Below, piece after piece: positions 17,779 through 27,376 of a stretch of 64,000 nt of DNA. The position numbers and the translations under genes were made by a program. A model generated the notes under the pieces. The model was not told where the DNA came from. It made no database searches and was given only the letters and a program-made list of their open reading frames with translations. Each line of letters begins with the position of its first letter. Position 1 is the stretch's first letter. This DNA comes from Paenilisteria rustica. GTDB taxonomy: Bacteria > Bacillota > Bacilli > Lactobacillales > Listeriaceae. The stretch covers positions 1 to 64,000 of the forward strand of contig NZ_JABJVM010000015.1 of the NCBI RefSeq assembly GCF_013820765.1, read 5' to 3'.

Positions 17779-19170
17779 TTATATACGAACTTCTTTGGCA
17801 ATCTGTTTACCATCTTGTTCAATTTCTTCAAGTGTACGCCCACGTGTTTCTGGAACGAAGAAACGAATGAATAACACGCCTAGGAAGCATATAATTCCAA
17901 AAATAGCGAATACGAGTTCTTGTGGCATATACGCTGTCATAATTGGGAAAAGTAGCCCGACAAGGAAAGAGCCAATCCAGTTGAAGGAGGAGGCTAGCCC
18001 AGATGCACGACCGCGAATCGCGAGTGGGAAAATTTCGCCGACAATAACCCAGGTTAATGGTGCCCACGTACAAGAATAGAAAGCCACATAAACACAGAGG
18101 AAAACGAGCATAATCATTGGGCTGGCATCGGATTTTACAAACGTATTGATAATGGCTGGCAGGATGAAGGAAAGTCCCATCACGGCTCCACCAACAGTCA
18201 ATAAGGTTCGGCGGTTAAATTTGTCTGCAATGACTAAGAAGAAAAGTGCACCAAGAACAAGAATGACCCCTTGAATAATCGGCCACATAAGTGCTTCACT
18301 TGCAGAATGTCCGGTTGCTTTTTCAACGATTAATGGAATGTAGTAAAAAATAGCATTGGCTCCTTGGAATTGTTGGAAAGCAGCAACCCCAATTCCAGCG
18401 AAAACAAGTGCCCGGTAACGACCGGTGAGGAGGGTTCCCCAAGTGGTTGTGTGTGCTATTTTCTCCTCTTGCTGAGCGGTTTTAATGATTTGATCTAGTT
18501 CTTGGTCGACTTCTGTTGGTTTGCGAATATAGCCAAGAACTTTACGAGCTTCGTCCAATTTTTTAGATTTTACAAGGAAACGCGGTGATTCGGGAAGTGC
18601 CATGACGCCAAAGAAAAGAATAACTGCTGGAACCGCTGCCAATCCAAGCATCAAGCGCCAAGCCCACATCTCAGGTAGTCCTTTTAGAAGAAAGTCGATG
18701 ATGTACGAAAGAAGCATTCCCGAAACTATCATCACTTGGTTGATCCCTGACAAACGTCCACGTAGCTTGGCCGGCGCCATTTCAGACATATAAGAAGGCA
18801 CAAGTGCAGACGCAGCTCCAACCGCTAATCCAAGCACAACTCTAGCGCCAATTAAGTAATATTCGCCATTATGTGGAGCGATTCCACATAGAATAGACCC
18901 GATGACAAAAATAACAGCTGAAATTAAAATCATCTTGCGTCGTCCTAGTCTGTCAGATAGTATTCCAGCCATTGCGCCACCGAATATGGCTCCTAGCATG
19001 ACCGCGGATGTGATCCAACCTATTAGTCCGGCATGTCCAGTGAGGTTCCAGTCATCTTGCAGAAATGGGAGTGCTCCGGTCATTACCCCGATATCGTAAC
19101 CAAACAAGATTCCTCCAAAAGCGCCAAAAAAGTAAATAAATGATGCGGAAATTTTCTTTTCTTTTTTCAT
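17779..19170 (-). CDS. araE: MFS sugar:proton symporter, likely L-arabinose importer
   Basis: 463 residues, twelve predicted transmembrane helices, sugar-porter subfamily. Signature motifs are GFGGILFGYDIGVMTG-like at the N-terminus, DRLGRRKMI between helices 2 and 3, PESPRFL before the central loop, and PETRGRTLEEIE at the C-terminus. Bacillus AraE has nearly the same length. It is divergent from araB with AraR-like operators between them and convergent with araR. The intron now sits about 20 bases beyond its stop codon, so its 3' untranslated region would run antisense into the intron before reaching the shared terminator. Confidence 0.88.
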   Translation of the reverse strand: MKKEKKISASFIYFFGAFGGILFGYDIGVMTGALPFLQDDWNLTGHAGLIGWITSAVMLGAIFGGAMAGILSDRLGRRKMILISAVIFVIGSILCGIAPHNGEYYLIGARVVLGLAVGAASALVPSYMSEMAPAKLRGRLSGINQVMIVSGMLLSYIIDFLLKGLPEMWAWRLMLGLAAVPAVILFFGVMALPESPRFLVKSKKLDEARKVLGYIRKPTEVDQELDQIIKTAQQEEKIAHTTTWGTLLTGRYRALVFAGIGVAAFQQFQGANAIFYYIPLIVEKATGHSASEALMWPIIQGVILVLGALFFLVIADKFNRRTLLTVGGAVMGLSFILPAIINTFVKSDASPMIMLVFLCVYVAFYSCTWAPLTWVIVGEIFPLAIRGRASGLASSFNWIGSFLVGLLFPIMTAYMPQELVFAIFGIICFLGVLFIRFFVPETRGRTLEEIEQDGKQIAKEVRI

Positions 19171-19226
19171 GTTGCGTTCAACCCCTTCTTTTCATAATAG
19201 TTTTAAAATAAATGGATTACGCTTTA

Positions 19227-19240
19227 TGTAAGCATTTTCA
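19227..19240 (-). promoter_or_regulatory. cre-like catabolite control site, araE side
   Basis: TGTAAGCATTTTCA differs at one position from the CcpA consensus TGWAARCGYTWNCW. Lies about 60 bases before the araE start codon. Prediction only. Confidence 0.45.
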
Positions 19241-19249
19241 TTCTACAAT

Positions 19250-19265
19250 ATTTGTTCGTACATAT
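19250..19265. promoter_or_regulatory. AraR operator-like palindrome, araE side
   Basis: ATTTGTTCGTACATAT matches the Bacillus AraR operator ATTTGTACGTACAAAT at 14 of 16 positions. It lies in the araE-araB intergenic region. Confidence 0.7.
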
Positions 19266-19298
19266 CAAGTGATTTTATTGATTTTTTATATTTTATTA

Positions 19299-19327
19299 TT
19301 GACATGTACGTACAAAAGAGTTAAATT
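19299..19327 (+). promoter_or_regulatory. araBDA promoter with overlapping AraR operator
   Basis: A -35 TTGACA (19299-19304), 17-base spacer and -10 TAAATT (19322-19327). The spacer holds ACATGTACGTACAAAA (19302-19317), whose centre GTACGTAC is identical to the AraR operator core, so a bound repressor would occlude RNA polymerase. Confidence 0.72.
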
Positions 19328-19332
19328 TAGAG

Positions 19333-19346
19333 TGTAAGCGTTACTA
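19333..19346 (+). promoter_or_regulatory. cre-like catabolite control site, araB side
   Basis: TGTAAGCGTTACTA is one mismatch from the CcpA consensus and sits just downstream of the araB -10 box, where it could act as a block to transcription. Confidence 0.55.
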
Positions 19347-19386
19347 AAAATCGTGGATTGGACTACGTTTTAAGGAGGTTTTTAAA

Positions 19387-20994
19387 ATGAGTACAGAAGA
19401 AGTAAAAGCTCGAGAAATGTTGGACATTATTGATGGCCGTACATCTTTAGGCATTGAATTTGGATCAACGCGAATTAAAGCGGTTTTGATGGATTCTACC
19501 TTTAGCGCAGTGGCTACTGGAAGTTATGAATGGGAGAATCAATTAGAAAATGGTGTTTGGACATATTCACTTGATTCTATTTGGAAGGGCTTACGTATGA
19601 GTTATCGCAAGCTAGCATCTGAAGTTTTTGAAAAGTATGGTGAGACGCTTTCATCCGTGGGCGCCATTGGATTTAGCGCTATGATGCACGGTTACATGGC
19701 TTTTGATGCGGATAAGCAATTGCTGGTCCCATTTCGGACGTGGCGTAACTCGATGACGGAAGAAGCGGAAAAGAAATTGACGGAGCGCTTTAGTTACAAT
19801 ATTCCGCAGCGTTGGAGTATTGCTCATTTGTACCAGGCAATTTTGAATAAGGAAGCGCACGTTGGTGGAATTGATTATTTAACGACGCTGGCTGGTTACA
19901 TACATTGGCAATTGACTGGTGAGCGGAACATTGGGGTTGGTGACGCCTCGGGGATGTTTCCAATTGATATGGAGACGAAAACCTACAATCAAAAAATGGT
20001 TGCAGCGTTCGAACAATTAGCTGAACAGGAAGGGATTACGTTAGATTTGGATGCGATTTTACCTCATGTATTTCTTGCTGGAAATGAGGCGGGTAAGTTG
20101 ACGCAGGAGGGCGCTTATTTGCTTGATCCAACGGGTAATTTGAAGCCTGGGATTCCGATTTGTCCGCCAGAGGGAGATGCGGGAACGGGCATGGTTGCAA
20201 CGAATAGCGTGGCGAAGCGAACAGGTAATGTATCTGTTGGAACGTCTGCTTTTGCGATGATTGTACTCGAAAAAGAGCTTCAAGCGGTCTATCCAGAGAT
20301 TGATTTGGTGACGACGCCATCTGGGGATCTTGTAGGAATGGTGCATGCCAATAATTGTTCGTCGGATATTAATGCATGGATGAATCTATTTCAAGAAGTG
20401 ACGGAGACGTTGGGATTTGAGCTTAGTAAAGACAGGTTATTTTCTGTGTTGTTAAAAGAGGCGCTAAATGGTGATTCTGATTGCGGTGGCTTGCTTTCTT
20501 ACGGTTATTATTCCGGTGAAAATATCACGGGCATGAATGAAGGTAGACCGTTATTCGTTCACTCGCCAGACAGTCGATTTAATTTGGCGAATTTTATGCG
20601 CGTGCATTTGGCTAGCGCATTTGGTGCGATGCGAATTGGGCTGGATATTTTAAAACAAGAGGACATTCAAATTGATACATTAGTTGGGCATGGCGGAATT
20701 TTTAAAACGCCTGAGGTTGGACAGCGTATTCTTGCGGCCGCGATGAGAGCGCCGATTACTGTGATGGATACGGCGAGTGAAGGTGGCGCATGGGGTATTG
20801 CGTTGCTCGCTTCGTATATGAAAGCTAGCTCGGGAGAATCGTTGGATGAATTTTTGGCGCAGCAGGTGTTTAAAGAGGACCAAGGTGTGACACTTGAACC
20901 GACGGAAGATGAGATGGCTGGTTATGACGTGTTTTTGAAACGTTACCTTGCAGGGTTATCGATTGAAAATGAAGCGATTGAAAAATTAATTTAG
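19387..20994 (+). CDS. araB: L-ribulokinase (FGGY family)
   Basis: 535 residues. Phosphorylates L-ribulose, second step of arabinose use. N-terminal FGGY phosphate-binding region [12 protein letters not shown], substrate region GFSAMMHGY, the [10 protein letters not shown] segment, a central ATP-binding stretch ([14 protein letters not shown]) and C-terminal [18 protein letters not shown]. Length fits the lactobacillus-type AraB (about 530). It heads araB-araD-araA, and a strong AAGGAGG ribosome-binding site precedes the ATG. Confidence 0.9.
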   Translation: MSTEEVKAREMLDIIDGRTSLGIEFGSTRIKAVLMDSTFSAVATGSYEWENQLENGVWTYSLDSIWKGLRMSYRKLASEVFEKYGETLSSVGAIGFSAMMHGYMAFDADKQLLVPFRTWRNSMTEEAEKKLTERFSYNIPQRWSIAHLYQAILNKEAHVGGIDYLTTLAGYIHWQLTGERNIGVGDASGMFPIDMETKTYNQKMVAAFEQLAEQEGITLDLDAILPHVFLAGNEAGKLTQEGAYLLDPTGNLKPGIPICPPEGDAGTGMVATNSVAKRTGNVSVGTSAFAMIVLEKELQAVYPEIDLVTTPSGDLVGMVHANNCSSDINAWMNLFQEVTETLGFELSKDRLFSVLLKEALNGDSDCGGLLSYGYYSGENITGMNEGRPLFVHSPDSRFNLANFMRVHLASAFGAMRIGLDILKQEDIQIDTLVGHGGIFKTPEVGQRILAAAMRAPITVMDTASEGGAWGIALLASYMKASSGESLDEFLAQQVFKEDQGVTLEPTEDEMAGYDVFLKRYLAGLSIENEAIEKLI

Positions 20995-21010
20995 ACAGGA
21001 GGGGCTTTCG

Positions 21011-21709
21011 ATGTTAGAAGATTTGAAAGAAGAGGTTTTCAAGGCTAATTTGGAATTACCAGAACGTGGACTTATTAAATATACGTGGGGCAATGTGAGT
21101 GCTTTTGACCGGGAATCGGGATGTTTTGTGATTAAACCGAGTGGTGTTAGTTATGCAGAAATGAAAGCATCGGATATGGTTGTTGTTGATTTGGATAATC
21201 GGGTTGTGGAGGGTGATTTAAACCCTTCTTCGGATACACCGACACATGCGGTGCTTTATAAACATTTTCCGGAAATCGGTGGCATCGTGCATACGCATTC
21301 AACATGGGCAACGATTTGGGCACAAGCTGGACTCGACGTTCCCGCTATGGGAACGACTCATGCGGATACCTTTTTCGGTGCGGTTCCTTGTGCACGAGTT
21401 TTAGCGCAGGAAGAGATTGATAGCGGATATGAGCATGAGACGGGGAATGTCATAGTAGAAACGTTTCAGGAGCGAGGCATCGACCCGATAGATGTGCCAG
21501 GGGTTTTGCTTCATGGGCATGGACCGTTCACATGGGGAAAAAATGCAGCTAGTGCAGTCATGAACGCAGTGGTTTTAGATGAAGTTTGCAAGATGAATTA
21601 TTTTACGAGGCAGCTGAATAGTTATGCACAAGAGCTGCCAAAACGGGTGCTGGATAAGCATTTTTTGAGAAAACATGGGAAAAACGCCTATTATGGACAA
21701 GGAAAATAA
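21011..21709 (+). CDS. araD: L-ribulose-5-phosphate 4-epimerase
   Basis: 232 residues, class II aldolase/adducin fold. Converts L-ribulose-5-P to D-xylulose-5-P. Zinc-ligand and active-site motifs: [35 protein letters not shown] and a later HGHGPFTWG. It lies 16 bases after araB with a good AGGAGG site. Confidence 0.94.
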   Translation: MLEDLKEEVFKANLELPERGLIKYTWGNVSAFDRESGCFVIKPSGVSYAEMKASDMVVVDLDNRVVEGDLNPSSDTPTHAVLYKHFPEIGGIVHTHSTWATIWAQAGLDVPAMGTTHADTFFGAVPCARVLAQEEIDSGYEHETGNVIVETFQERGIDPIDVPGVLLHGHGPFTWGKNAASAVMNAVVLDEVCKMNYFTRQLNSYAQELPKRVLDKHFLRKHGKNAYYGQGK

Positions 21710-21720
21710 AAGGAGCTGAA

Positions 21721-23151
21721 GTGAAAATGTTAAAAGTAGCTGAAAAAGAATTTTGGTTTGTCGTTGGTTCGCAACATTTGTACGGGGAAGAGGCTTTAAG
21801 AAGTGTGAAAAAAGATGCGGAAGAAATGGTTGATGCGCTGAATAAAAACGGGAATCTGCCATATCCGATCGTTCTAAAAGAGCTGGCAGTTACGGCGGAT
21901 ACGATTACGAAAATCATGAAAGAAGTGAATTATCGGGATGAAGTTGCTGGTGTTATTACGTGGATGCACACATTCTCGCCTGCGAAAATGTGGATCCGTG
22001 GCACGAAATTATTACAAAAACCATTACTTCATTTAGCGACGCAGTTTAACGAAAGTATCCCGTGGAAAACGATTGATATGGACTTTATGAATTTGAATCA
22101 ATCGGCACACGGTGATCGTGAATATGGTTTTATTAACGCACGCCTTGGCAAACAGAACAAAATTGTGGTCGGCTATTGGCAAACAGAGCGTGTCATGACA
22201 GAGATTGCTGATTGGATGGATGTGGCGGTTGCTTATGAGGAAAGTTTTGCTATTAAAATTGCACGTTTCGGGGATAATATGCGAAATGTTGGTGTGACGG
22301 AAGGTGATAAGGTAGAGGCGCAAATCCAGTTCGGTTGGGTTGTCGATTATTTTGGAATTGGTGATTTAGTTCAAGTAATTGATGCCGTAACAGATGATGA
22401 AGTGGACGCTTTATTTGACGAGTACAAGCAGCTATATGACTTTGAATACGGCGATTACGATCAAAAGACGTGGGAAGCGCACGTCAAAGTACAAGCTCGC
22501 CAAGAAATTGGAATCCGTCGCTTCCTTGAGCAAGGGGAGTATAATGGGTTTACCTCCAATTTTGAAGACCTTTATGGGATGAAGCAATTACCTGGTCTTG
22601 CCGTACAACGTTTGATGGCAGAAGGATATGGATTTGCTGGCGAAGGTGACTGGAAAACGGCTGCGATTGACCGGTTGATGAAGGTTATGGCGCATAATAA
22701 AAATACAGGATTCATGGAAGATTATACGTACGAACTGGCAGCTGGGAAGGAAGCCATTTTGCAATCTCATATGATGGAAGTGGATCCTACGCTCGCTGCT
22801 AATAAGCCGAAAATTGTCGTTTCACCGCTTTCAATGGGAGATCGTGAAGACCCAGCACGTCTTGTTTTTGATGGGAAATCAGGAGACGGCGTCGTCGTTT
22901 CCATGGCGGATTTTGGCACGCATTATAAGTTGTTGATTAATGAAGTATCCGCATTTGAACCGACAGAACCAGCACCAAATTTACCAGTGGCGCGAGTTTT
23001 ATGGGAAGTGAAACCGGGTTTCCATGAAGGTGTGCATGCCTGGATAGAAGCAGGGGGCGGACATCACACGGTTGTTTCGCTAGAGTTAACAACCGATCAA
23101 ATTCTAACTTGGGCAAAATTAGTTGGATTAGAGACGACTGTGATTAAGTAA
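21721..23151 (+). CDS. araA: L-arabinose isomerase
   Basis: 476 residues from GTG 21721, or 474 from ATG 21727. AGGAG at 21711-21715 is five bases from the GTG and eleven from the ATG, so either could be used. It isomerises L-arabinose to L-ribulose using manganese. Family features: [12 protein letters not shown] at the N-terminus, [13 protein letters not shown] near residue 82, FNESIPW, the DFGTHYKLL region near 400, and [13 protein letters not shown] at the C-terminus. Last gene of araBDA, followed by a terminator. Confidence 0.95.
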   Translation: MKMLKVAEKEFWFVVGSQHLYGEEALRSVKKDAEEMVDALNKNGNLPYPIVLKELAVTADTITKIMKEVNYRDEVAGVITWMHTFSPAKMWIRGTKLLQKPLLHLATQFNESIPWKTIDMDFMNLNQSAHGDREYGFINARLGKQNKIVVGYWQTERVMTEIADWMDVAVAYEESFAIKIARFGDNMRNVGVTEGDKVEAQIQFGWVVDYFGIGDLVQVIDAVTDDEVDALFDEYKQLYDFEYGDYDQKTWEAHVKVQARQEIGIRRFLEQGEYNGFTSNFEDLYGMKQLPGLAVQRLMAEGYGFAGEGDWKTAAIDRLMKVMAHNKNTGFMEDYTYELAAGKEAILQSHMMEVDPTLAANKPKIVVSPLSMGDREDPARLVFDGKSGDGVVVSMADFGTHYKLLINEVSAFEPTEPAPNLPVARVLWEVKPGFHEGVHAWIEAGGGHHTVVSLELTTDQILTWAKLVGLETTVIK

Positions 23152-23156
23152 CTAGA

Positions 23157-23199
23157 TAAAACAGGATTTCCATCAATTTGCAATGGAAATCCTGTTTTT
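23157..23199 (+). terminator. Terminator of araBDA
   Basis: AAAACAGGATTTCCAT pairs with ATGGAAATCCTGTTTT, then T residues. Confidence 0.88.
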
Positions 23200-23253
23200 A
23201 TTTTTTGGACAAAGAAAAAATGCAGCATCCGAAGACCTGCATCCATTTTCTTA

Positions 23254-23442
23254 TTAAACACGTTCAACTTTACCGGACTTAAGCGCACGAGCTGAAACCC
23301 AAACTTTTTTAGGTTTGCCGTTTACTAAGATACGAACTTTTTGTAAGTTTGCTTTCCAAGTACGTTTGCTTGCGTTCATCGCGTGGGAACGTTTGTTACC
23401 CGAACGAGTTTTACGACCTGTGATTACGCATACTTTTGCCAT
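23254..23442 (-). CDS. rpmB: 50S ribosomal protein L28
   Basis: 62 residues, full length. The N-terminal motif [19 protein letters not shown] is typical; the rest is basic ([24 protein letters not shown]). Preceded on its strand by an AAGGAGGGAAA site. It is transcribed away from asp23, as in Bacillus and Listeria. The ara locus and repeats have been inserted on its left. Confidence 0.97.
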   Translation of the reverse strand: MAKVCVITGRKTRSGNKRSHAMNASKRTWKANLQKVRILVNGKPKKVWVSARALKSGKVERV

Positions 23443-23608
23443 CGTTATTTCCCTCCTTACAGAGCTACTTCAAAAAAGCTGCTAATTACCCATCTATCGC
23501 ATAAAAATAGCTTTTTGTTTTTCATATACTACAATAATTTATCACAAACCAACCTCAATTGCAACCTCTTAAGCGAAAAACCTGCAAAGAATTTTTACTT
23601 GACAGTAC

Positions 23609-23724
23609 GAAAAGCTGAAACAGCCCGTTAGCCTCGACAGAATTTGTTAGGGGGCGCAGTGAAAACCCGCCCTTGGTTTTTGCGGAGGCCACGAAAATTC
23701 CGAGAGGCTGGCTGTTGAAGCTAG
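23609..23724 (+). repeat. Structured repeat A, copy A3
   Basis: Outer stem CAGCC/GGCTG, next stem AGCCTC/GAGGCT, apical stem GAAAACC/GGTTTTT. The first stem differs from A1/A2 (CGGCC/GGCCG) and A4 (GAGCC/GGCTC) on both strands at once. Confidence 0.82.
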
Positions 23725-23744
23725 CCCGAGCGTGAAAGCGTCGC

Positions 23745-24030
23745 AAACGAAAGCAGAACATGATGTACGCTGTGCCAGGAGTAGTGCTTGATTTTTAAGA
23801 ACATGGAACGAATGCTCGCTACGTTCGTACTCATATTGAGGCTCTAATTCAGCAGAAGAGGCCTCATAAAAGCCACAACAAAAAGCCTACAAACAAACGC
23901 AGAACATGATATAAGTTGTGCTAGGAGTAGTGCTTGATTTTTAAGAACATGGAACGAATGCTCGCTTTGCTCACACTCATATTGAGGCTCTAATTCAGCA
24001 GAAGAGGCTTCATAAGAGCCACAACAACAA
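23745..24030 (+). repeat. Tandem pair of repeat module D
   Basis: Two direct copies of about 130 bases. Each begins GCAGAACATGAT, contains AGGAGTAGTGCTTGATTTTT and GGAACGAATGCTCGCT, and ends with a hairpin (GGCTCT ... AGAGCC in the second copy) closed by ACAACAA. The same hairpin is found reversed near 40.4, 40.8 and 47.7 kb. From 23443 to the asp23 ribosome-binding site I see no gene apart from A3 and D. Confidence 0.75.
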
Positions 24031-24175
24031 ACTCCTTCCCAACCCCCATTAATTATAGTAGAATAGAAAGGAACAGAAATGTTAGTGTGATTTTTAAGTA
24101 TTGATAGCGAGAAGTGCAGGCACGAAATCGGCTTCTTTCACAAAACCTACTTAACAATAAGGAGGAACTATAAAG

Positions 24176-24541
24176 ATGACAATTGAAATGGAAACAAAGC
24201 TCGGCAAAATTGATATCACAACGGATGTGATCGCAACGCTTGCTGGGGGTGCAGCAGAGGAAAATTTCGGAATCGTAGGAATGGCAAGTCAGCATCAAAT
24301 CCGTGATGGCTTGACTGATATTTTACGTCGTGAAAACTATACGAAAGGTGTTATTGTTCGTCAAGAGGATGACGGTTTAAATATTGATATGTATATTATT
24401 GTTGGTTTTGGTACCAAGATTTCGGAAGTGGCTCATAACGTACAAGAGCGCGTGAAGTATACATTAGAAAAAACGTTGGGCATCACAGTTGATTCTGTGA
24501 ATATCTATGTCCAGGGTGTCCGTGTGACGAACGAAGCATAA
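24176..24541 (+). CDS. yloU: Asp23/Gls24-family envelope stress protein
   Basis: 121 residues, Asp23 family. Typical features are KLGKIDITTDVIATLAGGAA near the start, the central IVGFGTKISEVAHNVQ and the end VNIYVQGVRV. Small soluble protein of unknown biochemical role, associated with the membrane in staphylococci. It precedes fakA by 16 bases, the usual pair. AAGGAGGAA site upstream. Confidence 0.9.
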   Translation: MTIEMETKLGKIDITTDVIATLAGGAAEENFGIVGMASQHQIRDGLTDILRRENYTKGVIVRQEDDGLNIDMYIIVGFGTKISEVAHNVQERVKYTLEKTLGITVDSVNIYVQGVRVTNEA

Positions 24542-24557
24542 GGGAGGATACGTAATC

Positions 24558-26216
24558 GTGAGTGTGTATCAGTTGAATGGAGAAAAATTAGCGGCAATGA
24601 TTGCAGCTGGATCAGAAAATTTAGCAAAGAACGCAGATTTCGTGGATTCTTTGAATGTATTCCCAGTTCCAGACGGAGACACAGGGACCAATATGAATCT
24701 TTCTATGACGAGCGGTGCGCAAGAGGTTAGTCGAAATAGCATGAGCACGGTGGGCGCGGTAGGAAGCAGTTTAGCAAAAGGACTTCTAATGGGAGCGCGC
24801 GGTAATTCGGGTGTTATTTTATCCCAACTTTTCCGTGGCTTTTCAAAATCTATTGAAGGTAAAACCGAGTTAAATACGAAAGAATTGGCAGCTGCATTCA
24901 CGGCTGGTGTTGAAACGGCTTACAAAGCAGTAATGAAACCAGTCGAGGGCACGATTTTGACGGTGGCTCGTGAAGCAGCCAAAGCGGGTGTTATCGCGGC
25001 CAATGAATCGGATGATATCGAATTCGTGATGCAACAAATCCTTGAAAAAGGTAGAATTGTGCTTGCCAAAACGCAAGAAATGTTGCCAGTTTTAAAAGAA
25101 GTTGGCGTCGTGGATAGTGGTGGGCAAGGTCTGATTATTATTTATGAAGGATTTTATGCGGCTTTAACAGGCAATGAAGACGGCATAACGAACTATACGG
25201 CTTCGATGGGTGAGTTAATTAACGCCGAACACCATCGCCATGTGCAGGACGTCATGTCAACGGAAGAAATCGTTTACGGTTATTGTACAGAAATCATGGT
25301 GCAAATCAATGAAAATAAACCGGGACAAAAGAAATTTGATGAAGAGAAATTCCGCGCTGATCTTTCGGAAATGGGCGATTCCCTGCTGGTTGTTGCAGAT
25401 GATGAAGTAGCAAAAGTCCATGTTCATACAGAGTATCCGGGAAATGTTTTCAATTATGGTCAGCAATACGGTAGTCTAATCAAAATGAAAGTCGATAATA
25501 TGCGAGAACAGCATCGCGAAGTCGTGAAAGATACGCCAGTAGAAGCATCTGAAAAAGCAGCTTACGGCATTGTAACGGTCTCAGTGGGAGACGGCATTAA
25601 GCGCTTATTTGAAAGTGTTGGTGCTACGGTTGTTCTTTCAGGCGGTCAAACGATGAATCCGAGTACCGAAGATATCGTGAAAGCGATTGAATCAGCAAAT
25701 GCCGAGCAAGTTTTTGTGTTGCCGAATAATAAGAACATCCAAATGGCCGCAGATCAAGCCGCGCTTATTTTAGGCGAAGATAAGGTCAAAATTATTCCGA
25801 CGAAAACGATTCCACAAGGTTTAGCAGCATTGCTTGTTTTCCAAGCAGATTTCACATTTGAGGATAATGCCAATGAGATGATTGCTGCTATTCAAGATAT
25901 CGCAAGTGGGCAAGTGACGACAGCGGTTCGTGATACGACGGTGGACGGTGTGGCGATTAAGAAAGATGATTATATCGGGATTGTAGAAGGCGATATTAAA
26001 GTATGCCACCCGAGTCTGGAAGCAGCGACGGTTGCGACGCTTTCTGAGATGGTTGATGAGTATAGTGAGATTGTGACATTGCTTTACGGGAAAGACGTGA
26101 CAGAAGCCGATGCTGAAAAAGTGGCGGAAGAAGTGTCTAATAAGTTTCCTGATATCGAATTCGAAATTCACTCGGGTGGGCAGCCGGTTTATCCATACAT
26201 CTTCTCCGTCGAGTGA
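24558..26216 (+). CDS. fakA: Fatty acid kinase ATP-binding subunit FakA (DAK-domain protein)
   Basis: 552 residues, the family length. The N-terminal DhaL-type kinase domain has the nucleotide/Mg motif FPVPDGDTGTNMNLSM and GARGNSGVILSQLFRGF. The middle and C-terminal domains interact with a fatty-acid-carrying FakB, encoded elsewhere. It phosphorylates exogenous fatty acids for the PlsX/PlsY pathway, whose plsX lies 5 kb downstream. GTG start with GGGAGGA upstream. Formerly called YloV. Confidence 0.92.
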   Translation: MSVYQLNGEKLAAMIAAGSENLAKNADFVDSLNVFPVPDGDTGTNMNLSMTSGAQEVSRNSMSTVGAVGSSLAKGLLMGARGNSGVILSQLFRGFSKSIEGKTELNTKELAAAFTAGVETAYKAVMKPVEGTILTVAREAAKAGVIAANESDDIEFVMQQILEKGRIVLAKTQEMLPVLKEVGVVDSGGQGLIIIYEGFYAALTGNEDGITNYTASMGELINAEHHRHVQDVMSTEEIVYGYCTEIMVQINENKPGQKKFDEEKFRADLSEMGDSLLVVADDEVAKVHVHTEYPGNVFNYGQQYGSLIKMKVDNMREQHREVVKDTPVEASEKAAYGIVTVSVGDGIKRLFESVGATVVLSGGQTMNPSTEDIVKAIESANAEQVFVLPNNKNIQMAADQAALILGEDKVKIIPTKTIPQGLAALLVFQADFTFEDNANEMIAAIQDIASGQVTTAVRDTTVDGVAIKKDDYIGIVEGDIKVCHPSLEAATVATLSEMVDEYSEIVTLLYGKDVTEADAEKVAEEVSNKFPDIEFEIHSGGQPVYPYIFSVE

Positions 26217-26341
26217 CGAGAGGCGCGGCAAACGCTCATTTTCGTCGTTAAAGCCTGTGCTCCGATGCTCACGTACAGTCGTACGCTACGCTTCGGTGCT
26301 CGGCTTTGCCTAGAAACTAAGCATTTACCGCGCCTCTCTCA
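26217..26341. repeat. Palindromic repeat E, copy E1
   Basis: GAGAGGCGCGG (26218-26228) pairs perfectly with CCGCGCCTCTC (26328-26338). Inside, AAAGCC ... ACGTAC pairs imperfectly with GTACGC ... GGCTTT. The copy at 33.7 kb has a completely different outer arm that is again self-complementary. It lacks a downstream T run but could stop transcription between fakA and sdaAB. Confidence 0.8.
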
Positions 26342-26408
26342 GCTTGGTAATCTACAGCGTGTTTGTAGTTAGATCGTTGTTATAATAATTATGAAGGGGT
26401 GATGTGGG

Positions 26409-27071
26409 ATGAAATTTAATAGTGTGTTTGATATTATTGGGCCGGTGATGATTGGGCCTTCGAGTTCGCATACGGCGGGGGCTTGTCGGATTGGTGCGGT
26501 GGCTCGGAGTGTGTTTAATGAGATGCCGATGCAGGTGGATATTCATTTGTATGGGTCTTTTGCGAAGACGTATAAAGGGCATGGGACGGATGTGGCGCTG
26601 ATTGGTGGTTTGCTTGGGTTCGAAACGGATGATGAGCGGATGCCGGATGCGATTAAACTGGCTGAGGAGTGGGGCATGCATATTAATTTCATCGAGGAAC
26701 GCGAGGAAGCGGCTCACCCTAATACTGTAAAATTGGTGCTTAAAAATGGTATGCAACAAACGACTCTTGTCGGGGCATCGATCGGCGGCGGGAAAGTCGA
26801 GATTGTGCGCTTGAATGAGTTCGAATTGGAATTTACCGGGATGTCACCAGCTGTTTTAGTGTTACATAAAGATCGGTTCGGTGCGATTGCTGCGGTTTCT
26901 GGAGTTTTTGCCAAGCATGAAATTAATATCGGTCAAATGAAAGTTTCCAGAAAAGTAAAAGGTGATGAAGCCTTGATGGTGCTTGAGGTTGATCAGCTTG
27001 TCGAGCAGGTTGTACTAGATGAGATTAAGGAGTTACAGGATATTTATCAGGTGGCGAGTTTTGTTTTATGA
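26409..27071 (+). CDS. sdaAB: L-serine dehydratase, iron-sulfur-dependent, beta subunit
   Basis: 220 residues. The N-terminal motif IGPVMIGPSSSHTAGACRIG is diagnostic. The C-terminal third is an ACT-type domain (VLVLHKDRFGAIAAVSGVFA). With SdaAA it deaminates L-serine to pyruvate and ammonia. The first 300 bases share the GCG/TGG-rich codon style of coaBC-priA, then codon use becomes ordinary. Its stop codon overlaps the first base pair of repeat A4. Confidence 0.95.
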   Translation: MKFNSVFDIIGPVMIGPSSSHTAGACRIGAVARSVFNEMPMQVDIHLYGSFAKTYKGHGTDVALIGGLLGFETDDERMPDAIKLAEEWGMHINFIEEREEAAHPNTVKLVLKNGMQQTTLVGASIGGGKVEIVRLNEFELEFTGMSPAVLVLHKDRFGAIAAVSGVFAKHEINIGQMKVSRKVKGDEALMVLEVDQLVEQVVLDEIKELQDIYQVASFVL

Positions 27072-27186
27072 AAAGCTGAAAGAGCCCGTTTAGCCTCGAC
27101 AGAAATTGTTAGAGGGCGCAGTGAAAGTCCTTTCTTGACTTTTGCGGAGGCCACGAAATTTCCGAGAGGCTGGCTCTTGAAGCTGG
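27070..27186 (+). repeat. Structured repeat A, copy A4
   Basis: Stems GAGCC/GGCTC, AGCCTC/GAGGCT, AAATT/AATTT and apical AAAGTC/GACTTT are all complementary. The element begins inside the TGA of sdaAB and separates sdaAB from sdaAA, which are normally adjacent. Confidence 0.85.
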
Positions 27187-27192
27187 ATCTGT

Positions 27193-27330
27193 TGAAAAGC
27201 TGAAACGGCCCGTTCAGCTCCAGCTTTTGAAGAGTTGACTAAAAGGAGCGCAGTCTCGTTACATTCAACTGCATATTGTGGTTCTAATAAAGCAAACGAT
27301 GCTTTCCAAGAACCACAACAAAGCTAGATC
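27193..27330 (+). repeat. Fused fragment of repeat A start and module C
   Basis: GAAAAGCTGAAACGGCCCGT, the 5' arm of A, runs directly into module C. It ends in the hairpin GTGGTTCT ... AGAACCAC (8 bp) and ACAACAAAGCTAGATC. The A part has lost its 3' arm. Confidence 0.75.
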
Positions 27331-27376
27331 CTAAAGGCGCCAAACACGATTAAAAACATGATGAGGAGGTTAAAAA

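Noticed and set aside
23383-23761. Small open frames on both strands in the rpmB-asp23 gap (for example one at 23555-23761)
   Set aside because: They translate repeat A3 and flanks; the same repeat in other copies has stops or different frames, so the sequence is selected as structure, not protein.
24558-26216. Dihydroxyacetone kinase as the role of the DAK-domain gene
   Set aside because: The domain order and adjacency to asp23 are those of FakA (YloV), not of DhaK/DhaL.
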